A stretch of DNA of 43,721 bases from Rhodococcus sp. EPR-157 (GTDB lineage Bacteria; Actinomycetota; Actinomycetes; Mycobacteriales; Mycobacteriaceae): contig NZ_LVCV01000414.1 of assembly GCF_001647195.1 (NCBI RefSeq), forward strand, positions 1 to 43,721, given 5' to 3'. The notes beneath the pieces were generated by a model. It saw only the letters and a program-made list of their open reading frames with translations. It ran no database searches and had not been told where the DNA came from. Below, piece after piece: positions 25,896-33,726 of this stretch. The number at the start of each line of letters is the position of its first letter. The first letter of the stretch is position 1. A program made the translations under genes and the position numbers.

Positions 25896-26450
25896 TCATG
25901 CGGCCATCGGCACCATCGCCGCAATCATCACTGCCGTAGATGTGAACGCCATGGCATGTCCGTGACGCGTTTTTCCCCGCCGAGGTGCAACTACCAGCGC
26001 CACCACGATTGCTCCCCACAGGGCAAGCATCGAAGGCCCCAGCCACGACGATGCCCCGGGGACGAACTCGGCCATGTGTTGATGCACACGCGGAGAAGGC
26101 GCTACCTGGTGCGTCGCCACACCGTTTGGAGTCGAATGCGAAGGCACAACGAACAGCATGAGCAATCCCATTGCCACGAGGTCCAGCGCGCACCTCAAAT
26201 CGTGCGTGGGTTCGGCACATTCGTCGGTAACCCAGACAGACATCCCGACGAGGGCAATTCCTCCCACCCAACATCCCCACACGTACGCATCTCCCGGAAC
26301 CAGCATCCCCGCCATAGCGATGGCCATCGCTATGTGGCCGAGAGCGACCCGAGGGCGACAACGCACCGACCCGGCAAGGGGGAGCAAAGCTCCACCCATG
26401 CCAGCAAGGACGATGCCGTAAGACAGGACTCCACTATGGGGATCGTTCAC
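25896..26450 (-). CDS. Polytopic membrane protein, possibly DUF5134-like
   Basis: 184 residues with five or six hydrophobic segments, including GIVLAGMGGALLPLAGS, LGHIAMAIAMAGMLVPG, GGIALVGMSVWV, LVAMGLLMLFVV and ALWGAIVVALVVA. The His/Met-rich helix GHIAMAIAMAGM recalls actinobacterial DUF5134 proteins, but this match is from memory and uncertain. The GTG start at 26450 overlaps the end of the SCO-like gene by 17 bases, so it is co-transcribed with it. His and Met side chains in the membrane could serve a metal, which would fit the SCO-like neighbour. No function is established. Confidence 0.6.
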   Translation of the reverse strand: MNDPHSGVLSYGIVLAGMGGALLPLAGSVRCRPRVALGHIAMAIAMAGMLVPGDAYVWGCWVGGIALVGMSVWVTDECAEPTHDLRCALDLVAMGLLMLFVVPSHSTPNGVATHQVAPSPRVHQHMAEFVPGASSWLGPSMLALWGAIVVALVVAPRRGKTRHGHAMAFTSTAVMIAAMVPMAA

Positions 26451-27024
26451 ATTGTTCTTTCGAGAACGAATCTCGGATGTCTGCCCCCTGCCTTCCCGAA
26501 GCCAGCAGCGCCTCGAGTCTCTCGACCATCTCGTCTTCGTCGACCGCATCGGTGAAATGAGCTCGATACCGTCCGTCGGGACCGAGAACGAAAGTGAAAG
26601 CAGAGTGCGGTGTTTGGTAGCTATCGGGGTCATCCGGGTCCGCGACCTTGGTCGAGAACACCCGGAAGGATCGTTTCGCGTCCTCGACTTGGCTTTCGCT
26701 GCCCGACAGGCCTGTGAAGCGGGGGTAGTCGATCTCCAGGAAGCTCTTCATCACCTCTGGTGTGTCGCGATCGGGATCGACCGTGATGTACAGCGGCTGG
26801 ATTTGTTCGGCGGCAGGCCCGATTCTCTCGATGACGGCGGACAGACGAGCGAGTGCGCGGGGGCACACCATCTTGCAGTGCGTGAAGCCGAAGAAGACGA
26901 TCACCCACTGGCCGAGATAGGTCGCGTCGCTGACGTCCTCACCGTCGTGGTCGGTCAGATGAAACTCGCCGGTGACGTACGGCTGGCCTGTAGGCATGTC
27001 GTCGCCGACGGTCGCAGTAGTCAC
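26434..27024 (-). CDS. SCO1/SenC-like thioredoxin-fold protein
   Basis: 196 residues of the SCO family. It has the strand GQWVIVFFGFTHCKMVCPRAL with Cys50 and Cys54 (CxxxC), the YITVDPDRDTPEVMKSFL segment and His140 in TPHSAFTFVLGPDG. These three residues form the copper site of SCO copper chaperones or act in thiol-disulfide exchange. Unlike typical SCO proteins there is no N-terminal membrane anchor or lipobox, so it should be cytoplasmic. The open frame continues upstream, but that overlaps the LDI gene. The GTG at 27024 overlaps the LDI stop as GTGA, so translation is coupled to LDI. A role in keeping LDI cysteines reduced or metal-free is possible but inferred. Confidence 0.82.
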   Translation of the reverse strand: MTTATVGDDMPTGQPYVTGEFHLTDHDGEDVSDATYLGQWVIVFFGFTHCKMVCPRALARLSAVIERIGPAAEQIQPLYITVDPDRDTPEVMKSFLEIDYPRFTGLSGSESQVEDAKRSFRVFSTKVADPDDPDSYQTPHSAFTFVLGPDGRYRAHFTDAVDEDEMVERLEALLASGRQGADIRDSFSKEQCERSP

Positions 27025-28586
27025 GACGCACCTAGTTCCAGTTGCAACGTGAGCGGCCCTCCGACCGGAAGCTGAAATGACAGGCCCTCGTCGTTGCCCA
27101 CGACACGAATCGAAGCCGAGGTGCGTGCGCTGCTGGTGGACCCGCCGGATGCTATTGCCGTTCCGTTCTCTCGCATTGTCCATGTCGTGTCGTCGGGAAC
27201 ATTCGAGATCATCACGCGGCCATCGCCTTGTCGATCGCCGTGTCGCTGAACACGGAAGTTCAGACAGTTCGATTCGCGATCGAAGCGAGCTTGGCTGACG
27301 GCGACGTCACCCGATACCTCGACAAGCGAAGGTTCGGTATGGTGTGACGCATCCCAGGGTTCGTTGTACAGCGCCCACAGCCCGTCGGGAACGTTCAGCC
27401 GTGCGTACGCGAGCAAGGCGTTGCCGGTGATCGGCTCGACGACGGTCGAGTTTCCATCGGCGTCGGTAGGCGTGTCGTTGCGCGGGTAATACAGTCCGCC
27501 GTCCTTCCAGGTCGGGTTCATATACCGATCCGCGTGTGTGAGAAGTCCGCGCAGGGTCTCCTGGTCACCCATTTCGGATGCCCACACCGTCGTCCACCCG
27601 AAGTCGCCGGAATCGTAATTGCCAACCCGTCCCATCGCCGACAACGGGGCGGAAGGACGGACGCTCAACGCACCGTCGGTGCCGCGCACCAACAGATCCT
27701 GGATCTGCTCCGGATATCGAGCGTGAACGAAATCCCGCTTCCACATGTTCATCAATGAGCCGGCCCACGCGTCGACCCACGGCGTCGGCTCAGCGGCTGG
27801 GACAACGATCTTGGCATCTTCCACCAGCATCATGGTGTAGTGACCGGAGGCGTCGAGGCGACCGAGTTCACTCCAGACTTTGTCGTAGCTTCTCGTTACT
27901 TCTTCTGCAGTGTTTCCACCGGTCAGTAGATCGTGCATTCGAAAGCCGAGGATCGCTGGCTGGTTACAGATCTGGAATACACAGTTCGGTTCGCAGGCGA
28001 CGCCGATGTAGCCGCTCTCTACCATCTGCCAATAGATGTGCTCGTTCAGCGAGTTCTGGTCGTACTCGAAGCGGTGGCCCTCGCCACCCCAGAAGAAGGA
28101 CCAGTGATCGAAAGAGAGAGCACCCGGGGCGGAGTAGCGCGCGTCGTCGAACAGATAGTCGTACATGAGTGACATGGACTGCACGTAGGCGCTGTACATG
28201 ATGTTGTCCTTGACGACAGGGTTCCACTCCTCGGAATACCCCTGGGACAGATGCGCATTCAGAATTGCTCCGCCTCTGCTGGTGTTCCGCCAGTACATCC
28301 ACACTTCGGGCAACAGCATTTTTTCGATCATCCGCTCGAAGACAGGTTTGAAGACTCCAGGCGCGTTCGGGAGTCGATGTCGGTGCGCCAGCGCCATCGC
28401 GTATGTCATATATGAAAGTTGAAATCGATAGCCGCCAAAGTCATCTTGGCTACCATCCTTGCCTTGCATCATCGACCAATCATTCGGCAGCTGCCGTGAC
28501 AAGTTGTCGATGTGACGGAGGTGGCCAAGTTGTTCGTCGGTCAGCACATCGTGCTGTTGGCTCGATCGCGCTTCGGTAGTTGTCAT
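27021..28586 (-). CDS. Linalool dehydratase/isomerase (LDI) family protein with extra C-terminal domain
   Basis: 521 residues. The first ~400 follow the alpha/alpha-barrel of linalool dehydratase/isomerase (Ldi, PF18566), which interconverts myrcene, linalool and geraniol. Matching segments are YRFQLSYMTYAMALA, DNIMYSAYVQSMSLMYDYLF, EYDQNSLNEHIYWQMVE and GVACEPNCVFQICNQP. Cys198 and Cys207 have the spacing of the catalytic pair Cys171/Cys180. In an alignment with the Castellaniella enzyme recalled from memory, its active-site His129 is replaced here by Tyr134, and the two structural disulfide cysteines are absent. There is no signal peptide, whereas Castellaniella LDI is periplasmic. About 115 C-terminal residues (from ~407) form an added beta-rich segment. 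The start at 28586 has GGAAGG upstream. It is flanked by CoA ligase, ADH and ALDH genes. Confidence 0.85.
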   Translation of the reverse strand: MTTTEARSSQQHDVLTDEQLGHLRHIDNLSRQLPNDWSMMQGKDGSQDDFGGYRFQLSYMTYAMALAHRHRLPNAPGVFKPVFERMIEKMLLPEVWMYWRNTSRGGAILNAHLSQGYSEEWNPVVKDNIMYSAYVQSMSLMYDYLFDDARYSAPGALSFDHWSFFWGGEGHRFEYDQNSLNEHIYWQMVESGYIGVACEPNCVFQICNQPAILGFRMHDLLTGGNTAEEVTRSYDKVWSELGRLDASGHYTMMLVEDAKIVVPAAEPTPWVDAWAGSLMNMWKRDFVHARYPEQIQDLLVRGTDGALSVRPSAPLSAMGRVGNYDSGDFGWTTVWASEMGDQETLRGLLTHADRYMNPTWKDGGLYYPRNDTPTDADGNSTVVEPITGNALLAYARLNVPDGLWALYNEPWDASHHTEPSLVEVSGDVAVSQARFDRESNCLNFRVQRHGDRQGDGRVMISNVPDDTTWTMRENGTAIASGGSTSSARTSASIRVVGNDEGLSFQLPVGGPLTLQLELGAS

Positions 28587-28620
28587 GTCTGCCTTCCAAG
28601 AGGTGGCGGGTGTAAAGACG

Positions 28621-30213
28621 TCAGCCAGCAGGACTGGGATGGAGGCGGTCTGCACCTCCGCGACGAGGGAGTTCCAAGTCGGCCAGCTTGCGACGCATCA
28701 GCTTTCCGGATGAGGTTTTGGGTAGGTCCGGCACGAAGATGACATCGCGCGGTCGTTTGTACGCGGCGAGACCTGCACGGCAGAATTCCAAGATCGATTC
28801 TGCTGTCGGATCGGTTCCGGGTCGTGCGACTACGTAGGCCACAGCGATTTCACCGCGAACGTCGTCTGCACGACGCCCGACGGCGAACATCGCAACATCG
28901 GGATGTCCGCCGACAACCCGTTCGATTTCCGCGGGATACACGTTGTACCCCGCGGTCACCAGCATGTCCTTCATTCTGTCGACCACAAAGAAGTGACCGG
29001 TACTGTCGCACGTCGCAATGTCTCCGGTTCGAAGCCAACCGTCGGATTGCAGCGCTTCGGCGGTGGCATCCGGATTGCCGTAGTAGCCGAGCATCACCAG
29101 AGGGCCTCGAACCATGAGCTCGCCCGGTTCACCGACCTGTGCCTCGCCCTCTCCGTCTAGGGCGCGTACACGAAGTTCGGTGCCTGGCAGGGCGATCCCG
29201 ATCGATCCCGGACTGCTGGGCGCGAACGGTGTATGTGTTGCTCCCAAACCTGCTACTTCTGTCATTCCCCACAGCTCGAGAAGAGGCTTCTTCGTCCGGT
29301 TCTCCCATCGTTCGAGCAGGCTAGGCGGAAACGTTTGTCCTCCGACTGTCGAAATTCGCAAGCTGGACAAGTCTGCGGTGTCGTACGCCGCATCTGCGAT
29401 CATCATCGAATACATTGCCGGGACGCCCTCGAAGATGGTGGCCTGTTCCGCTTCGATGAGGCGCAGCGCCGACCCAGCGTCGAAGCGTTCCATGAGCACC
29501 ACGGTCCCGCCTGCGAGAAACGCCGAATTGATCGCGACATTGCCGTACGCGTGTGGTGCGGGCAGTGCTGTCACCACTACATCATCCGCAGTGCGGCCGT
29601 GCATTGTGGCCGTGTACGCGCAATTGAGCAGAACTGCCTGCTGCGATTGCATGGCGCCCTTGGGGTGGCCGGTGGTCCCGGAGGTGTACCCGATGGAACA
29701 GAGGGCTTCTGTGCCCGCCCAATCGGTGGCCGACAAGTCTTGGTCGGCACCGTCCGACAATAGGGATTCGAATGTCCTTGCACCCGATAGTGGTTGGTCA
29801 CCGAACGTGACGACCAACTCGACCGAGCCGGTTCGCTGCGCGGCATTTGCCGCGACCTCAGCCTGCTGCGCTCCGGCCAGCAGCGCTTTGGATCGACAAT
29901 CGTTCAAGACGAATTCCAACTCGGGACCGGTGAGCATCACGTTCACTGGGTTCACGATGGCACCGGCGCGAAGTGCACCGTGGTAACTGACTATCCATTG
30001 CCAACTGTTCTGACCGTACAGCGATACGACGTCGCCCTCACCGATCCCCAACTTGCACAGCGACGTTGCAACATTGCGGGCGTACGAATCGAGCTCTCGG
30101 TATGTCAATCGGCGCGAACCCACCACCAGCCCCACCTTGTCGGGAAACCTGGCGGCCGCGTACGGGAGTATTTCTCCGGGACCTACCTGCGGCCGGAGAT
30201 TCAACTCAGACAT
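28621..30213 (-). CDS. Acyl-CoA ligase (AMP-forming), candidate geranate-CoA ligase
   Basis: 530-residue adenylate-forming enzyme. The P-loop YTSGTTGHPKG is at 176-186. ELWGMTEVAGL is the A5 motif, GWLRTGDIA is A7, and VDRMKDMLVTAGYNVYPAEIE is A8. The A10 region SSGKLMRRKL contains the catalytic Lys504. Such enzymes activate a carboxylate with ATP and CoA. Position between the zinc alcohol dehydrogenase and the LDI homologue makes geranate or a related unsaturated terpenoid acid a likely substrate. The ATG at 30213 overlaps the ADH stop by eight bases. The longer frame to 30285 only repeats the ADH region out of frame. Confidence 0.88.
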   Translation of the reverse strand: MSELNLRPQVGPGEILPYAAARFPDKVGLVVGSRRLTYRELDSYARNVATSLCKLGIGEGDVVSLYGQNSWQWIVSYHGALRAGAIVNPVNVMLTGPELEFVLNDCRSKALLAGAQQAEVAANAAQRTGSVELVVTFGDQPLSGARTFESLLSDGADQDLSATDWAGTEALCSIGYTSGTTGHPKGAMQSQQAVLLNCAYTATMHGRTADDVVVTALPAPHAYGNVAINSAFLAGGTVVLMERFDAGSALRLIEAEQATIFEGVPAMYSMMIADAAYDTADLSSLRISTVGGQTFPPSLLERWENRTKKPLLELWGMTEVAGLGATHTPFAPSSPGSIGIALPGTELRVRALDGEGEAQVGEPGELMVRGPLVMLGYYGNPDATAEALQSDGWLRTGDIATCDSTGHFFVVDRMKDMLVTAGYNVYPAEIERVVGGHPDVAMFAVGRRADDVRGEIAVAYVVARPGTDPTAESILEFCRAGLAAYKRPRDVIFVPDLPKTSSGKLMRRKLADLELPRRGGADRLHPSPAG

Positions 30214-31327
30214 CGGTGTGGCGCTCGTCGCCGAAGACCACCACTGCCTTGGCCACTGTCCCATGATGTGCGGCGTCGATTGCATCGTTGATCTGGGCGA
30301 ACGGGAACGTCTCGATCAGCTTGTCGAACGGAAAACGACCTTGCTTGTACAAGCTGATCATCAGGGGAATGAACTCGGACGGAATGGCATCACCCTCGAT
30401 GACACCCACCAATGATTTCCCGAAGAGAAGCAGACCTTGGTCGATGACTATCTCGTTAGGAATTCCCTGAAACCCGACGGTGGCGCACACGCCCGGCGTC
30501 TGCAGACACTCGAGGGCGCTTCGGACAACCGCGGGAAAACCGATGCAGTCCACTGAGTACCGAGCGCCCAGACCGCCCGTAATCTCCCGAATGGATTCAG
30601 CTGCATCGACATCAGCGGAGTTGATCGTGTGAGTCGCCCCCAGCTCGGACGCTTTGGCCAGGCGTGCGTCGTTGATGTCGACTGCGATGATGGTCGAACA
30701 TTCCGCTACGACTGCGCCGAGCAGGGCGGCCATGCCGACCGACCCGCAACCGAAGATCGCGATCGACGATCCGGCTTCGGGCTGCAGAGTGTTCAGGACA
30801 GCTCCTGCACCAGTCTGAATTCCGCACCCCAGTGGCCCCAGTAGCTCGAGCGGGAGGTCGTCGTCGACTTTGACGGCATTGTGCGGGGCGACCACTGCAT
30901 GGTCAGCCCAGGAGGACTGACCGAACCACGCGCCCAGCACCGGATCGTCGCCCCGACGCAGCGGGGTAGAACCATCGACGCGTGCGCCGACCAGGTTGAG
31001 TGGAATGAAATCCCTGCAATGCTGTGGAACGCCGGACGTGCAGTTGTCGCAACGGCCGCAATGCGCATACGACAGAACGACACTGTCTCCGACCGCGACG
31101 GTCTCGACGCCGCTGCCGATTTCGACGACTGTGCCGGCGCCTTCGTGTCCTAGGACGATCGGGGTCTGGCCTTCGCCGGGCGCTGCGATCAAGCCCAGAT
31201 CAGTATGGCACACTCCGGTGCCCGCGAGTTTGACGATGATTTCTCCGGGTCGGAGATCCGTTGTGTCGAGTTCTTCGAAGTCGAGTGGTGCATTTGCTTT
31301 GTTGAGTACCGCCGCTTGGATTTTCAT
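30206..31327 (-). CDS. Zinc-dependent alcohol dehydrogenase, GeoA/benzyl-alcohol dehydrogenase type
   Basis: 373-residue medium-chain dehydrogenase. Catalytic zinc ligands are Cys40 (GVCHTD), His61 (GHEGAG) and Cys168 (GPLGCGIQTGAG). Structural zinc ligands are Cys90, Cys93, Cys96 and Cys104. The NAD motif is IFGCGSVGMAALLGA. This class III-like subgroup includes benzyl, perillyl and geraniol dehydrogenases such as Castellaniella GeoA, which has similar length as recalled. With the LDI homologue upstream in pathway order, oxidation of geraniol to geranial is the best guess. The ATG overlaps the aldehyde dehydrogenase stop (ATGA), so the two enzymes are coupled. Confidence 0.88.
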   Translation of the reverse strand: MKIQAAVLNKANAPLDFEELDTTDLRPGEIIVKLAGTGVCHTDLGLIAAPGEGQTPIVLGHEGAGTVVEIGSGVETVAVGDSVVLSYAHCGRCDNCTSGVPQHCRDFIPLNLVGARVDGSTPLRRGDDPVLGAWFGQSSWADHAVVAPHNAVKVDDDLPLELLGPLGCGIQTGAGAVLNTLQPEAGSSIAIFGCGSVGMAALLGAVVAECSTIIAVDINDARLAKASELGATHTINSADVDAAESIREITGGLGARYSVDCIGFPAVVRSALECLQTPGVCATVGFQGIPNEIVIDQGLLLFGKSLVGVIEGDAIPSEFIPLMISLYKQGRFPFDKLIETFPFAQINDAIDAAHHGTVAKAVVVFGDERHTDV

Positions 31328-32784
31328 GACACCGCGCCTGAGGTCTTGTTGATGGTGATGGTCTGGTGGTTGGTGTATTCGGCGAGGCCGTGTAGCGAGT
31401 TCTCCGCGCCGATTCCGGATTGCTTGTGGCCGCCGAAAACCTGATGCGGCGAATACTGATGCACCTCGTTCAGCCATACCGTTCCGGCCTCGAGCTGCTT
31501 GCCGATTCGTTCGATTGCTTCGAGGTCAGCACCCCACACTGTGGCGCCGAGCCCCCAGATCGTGTCGTTCGCGCGCCGAATGACATCGTCCTCGTCCGAC
31601 CAACGCAGTAGCGGAAGTATCGGTCCGAACGGCTCCTCGACAACCAAGCGCGAGTTCTCAGGCGGGTTGTCCACCAACGTGACCGGCACGAACCAACCGT
31701 CTTGGTCCGTATCGATGTGTCCGCCGAGTGCGAAGGTGTAACCCTGCGCCGCGCAGTCGTCGAAGTACTCCTGCACCTTGTGGTACTGCGGTTCGTTCTG
31801 AATCGGGCCGAGATCGGTCGACGAGTCCGCGCCGTTTCCGACCGTCACAGTCTTCGCGAACTCGACAAGCTCATCGCGGACGGCCTCGTAAACGTCGTCG
31901 TGGATATAGATTCGTTTTGCGGCGTTGCAGAACTGGGCATTGTTCTGGAATGCAGCCCAGAAGATTTGCGATGCAACCTTCTTCGGGTCGACGTCGGGAA
32001 GCACGATGGCCGGGTCGTTGCCGCCGAGCTCGAGAGTGACTCGCTTGAGTGTTTCGGCGGCTGAACGCATGACGTGCCGGCCTGTGTCGGTGCTGCCGGT
32101 GAACGCGATCTTGGAAATACCTGGGTGGGAGGTGATCCATTTGCCCAGCTCGTCGTCCCCGCTGAGTGCACTCAATACGCCAGGCGGCAGGACTTCCTGC
32201 ACGAGTTCGATCAGCTTCAGGTCGCACAGGGGCGTGAATGGGGACGGCTTGACGATCATCGTGTCGCCGGCGACCAGAGCTGGCGCAATTTTCCACACCA
32301 TCAGCAGGATTGGGAAGTTCCATGGAACGATCGCACCGACGACTCCGAGCGGCGTGTGGCGAGTGATGACCTTGCGGTCGGGCCCGTCTTCCAGAACCTC
32401 TTCGGGCAGCGACTGCTGTGCGATCTCACGAAACCAGGCAACGGACCCGAGGACTTCCCACTCGGCCATCGGCCGCGGCTTGCCCTGCTCGGTAGTGAGC
32501 AGTGCCATGAATTCCTCGGCGCGTGCTTCGAGAAGATCGCCGATCGCTGATACCGCGGCTTGTCGCTCCGTCAGGGGAGTGTTCGACCATCCGACGAACG
32601 CCTCCTGTGCCGCGGAGACGGCACGGTCGAGGTCGTCACGGCCGGCAACGGGAACGCTCGCCACGACCTCTTTCGTTGCAGGATTGAAGACTGGAGCGGT
32701 GGCGCTCGTGGTAGCAGCACGGCCATCGATGGTCATGACGAACTCGGTATCGACTAGCGCTCGCTGCGCGGATTCAACGCTCAT
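31324..32784 (-). CDS. Aldehyde dehydrogenase, candidate geranial dehydrogenase (GeoB type)
   Basis: 486 residues of the ALDH superfamily. Visible are PWNFPILLMVWKIAPALVAG, AFTGSTDTG, Glu252 in LELGGND, the nucleophile Cys286 in NNAQFCNAAKR, and EEPFGPILPLL. The cysteine motif is NAQFCNA instead of the more common GQxC, a variant seen in several alkenal dehydrogenases. It has an ideal AAGGAG seven bases before the ATG at 32784. It is first in the ALDH, ADH, CoA ligase, LDI, SCO operon. In the Castellaniella pathway the equivalent enzyme oxidises geranial to geranate. That substrate is inferred from context. Confidence 0.88.
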   Translation of the reverse strand: MSVESAQRALVDTEFVMTIDGRAATTSATAPVFNPATKEVVASVPVAGRDDLDRAVSAAQEAFVGWSNTPLTERQAAVSAIGDLLEARAEEFMALLTTEQGKPRPMAEWEVLGSVAWFREIAQQSLPEEVLEDGPDRKVITRHTPLGVVGAIVPWNFPILLMVWKIAPALVAGDTMIVKPSPFTPLCDLKLIELVQEVLPPGVLSALSGDDELGKWITSHPGISKIAFTGSTDTGRHVMRSAAETLKRVTLELGGNDPAIVLPDVDPKKVASQIFWAAFQNNAQFCNAAKRIYIHDDVYEAVRDELVEFAKTVTVGNGADSSTDLGPIQNEPQYHKVQEYFDDCAAQGYTFALGGHIDTDQDGWFVPVTLVDNPPENSRLVVEEPFGPILPLLRWSDEDDVIRRANDTIWGLGATVWGADLEAIERIGKQLEAGTVWLNEVHQYSPHQVFGGHKQSGIGAENSLHGLAEYTNHQTITINKTSGAVS

Positions 32785-32805
32785 TGAATTTCTCCTTCGA
32801 TGTGC

Positions 32806-32827
32806 GTCACACCGACTCCGATGTGAC
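32806..32827. promoter_or_regulatory. Inverted repeat upstream of the ALDH/LDI operon
   Basis: GTCACA at 32806-32811 and TGTGAC at 32822-32827 are exact complements with a 10-base spacer, 22 bases before the aldehyde dehydrogenase start. The 198-bp space after the SDR gene is the only sizeable gap in the minus-strand block, so an internal promoter and activator site here would separate two transcription units. The AcoR/MimR-like regulator at 24173-25840 is a candidate binder. Confidence 0.42.
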
Positions 32828-32982
32828 CTCACTCATAGTCGGTCAGGCGACGCCAGTTCGAGTGTTCGGGATCGGAACAACATCGAAGGCAAAAGTGAGG
32901 TTCTGTGTGAAGCGAGAGGAACTCGACGAGACCAGCGAACGACCGAGCGAGCAAGGCCCAGGTTGTGGAATCTGTCCGCCAG

Positions 32983-33726
32983 CTACTCGAACGTCCGATG
33001 CGGAACCCCCGCCATCAGGCCGCCGTCGACGATGAACTCGGAGCCGGTGGAGTAGGAGGATTCGTCGCTGGCGAGGAAGACGACCATCGCAGCCACCTCG
33101 GACGCGTCGGCTCCGCGGCCTAACGGGATCTGCAGGAAGTCCTCGGGGATGCCATCGGTCATGGGGGTCCTGACGAACCCGGGGTGGACCGAGTTCACGC
33201 GGATCTTGTGCGGAGCGAGTTCCAGTGCGACCGATTTGGTGAGTCCGCGAACGGCGAATTTCGTGGCGGTGTAGCCGTGCAGACCGGGGCTTCCCCTGAA
33301 CCCTTCGACCGAGGAGATGTTGACGATGGAGCCGCCACCGGCGTCGATCATCGTCTGAGCGCACGCGCGGATGCCGAGAAACGTTCCGGTCAAGTTGATG
33401 TCCACGATCCGGCGCCACTCGTCTGGTTCGAACGCTGTGATGAGATTGCCGTTGACAATCCCCGCGTTGTTCACGAGTACCGTTGGAGGCCCGAATGTTT
33501 CGGTGGTCAACCGTACCGTTTCTTCCCAACTTTCCGGGGACGTCACATCGAGGTGGACATACCGTGCGGCGTCGCCCAGCGACTCGGCCGCAGCGCGTCC
33601 TTCGTCGTCGAGAATGTCGCCCAGCACTACCTGCGCGCCCTCGGCCACCATGGCGCGGCAGTGGCTCAGTCCCATACCGCGCGCGGCGCCGCTGACGAGC
33701 GCAACTCGTCCGCTCAATCGATTCAT
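32983..33726 (-). CDS. Short-chain dehydrogenase/reductase
   Basis: 247-residue classical SDR. The cofactor motif is VSGAARGMG (11-19, with Ser in the TGxxxGxG position), followed by the Asp60 region LDVTS, NNAG at 86-89, and the catalytic Ser139, Tyr152 and Lys156 in ISSVEG...GYTATKFA. An acidic residue after beta-2 (GDILDD) suggests NAD(H) use. Relatives oxidise or reduce secondary alcohols, including hydroxysteroids and terpenoid alcohols. The ATG overlaps the OYE-type reductase stop (ATGA) and has AAGGAG eight bases upstream. It is third in the oxidase, reductase, dehydrogenase unit. The substrate is unknown. Confidence 0.85.
   Translation of the reverse strand: MNRLSGRVALVSGAARGMGLSHCRAMVAEGAQVVLGDILDDEGRAAAESLGDAARYVHLDVTSPESWEETVRLTTETFGPPTVLVNNAGIVNGNLITAFEPDEWRRIVDINLTGTFLGIRACAQTMIDAGGGSIVNISSVEGFRGSPGLHGYTATKFAVRGLTKSVALELAPHKIRVNSVHPGFVRTPMTDGIPEDFLQIPLGRGADASEVAAMVVFLASDESSYSTGSEFIVDGGLMAGVPHRTFE

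Noticed and set aside
32806-32827. CRP/GlxR site reading of the GTCACA/TGTGAC dyad
   Set aside because: CRP-type sites are TGTGA-N6-TCACA. Here the arms are in the opposite order and the spacer is 10 bases.
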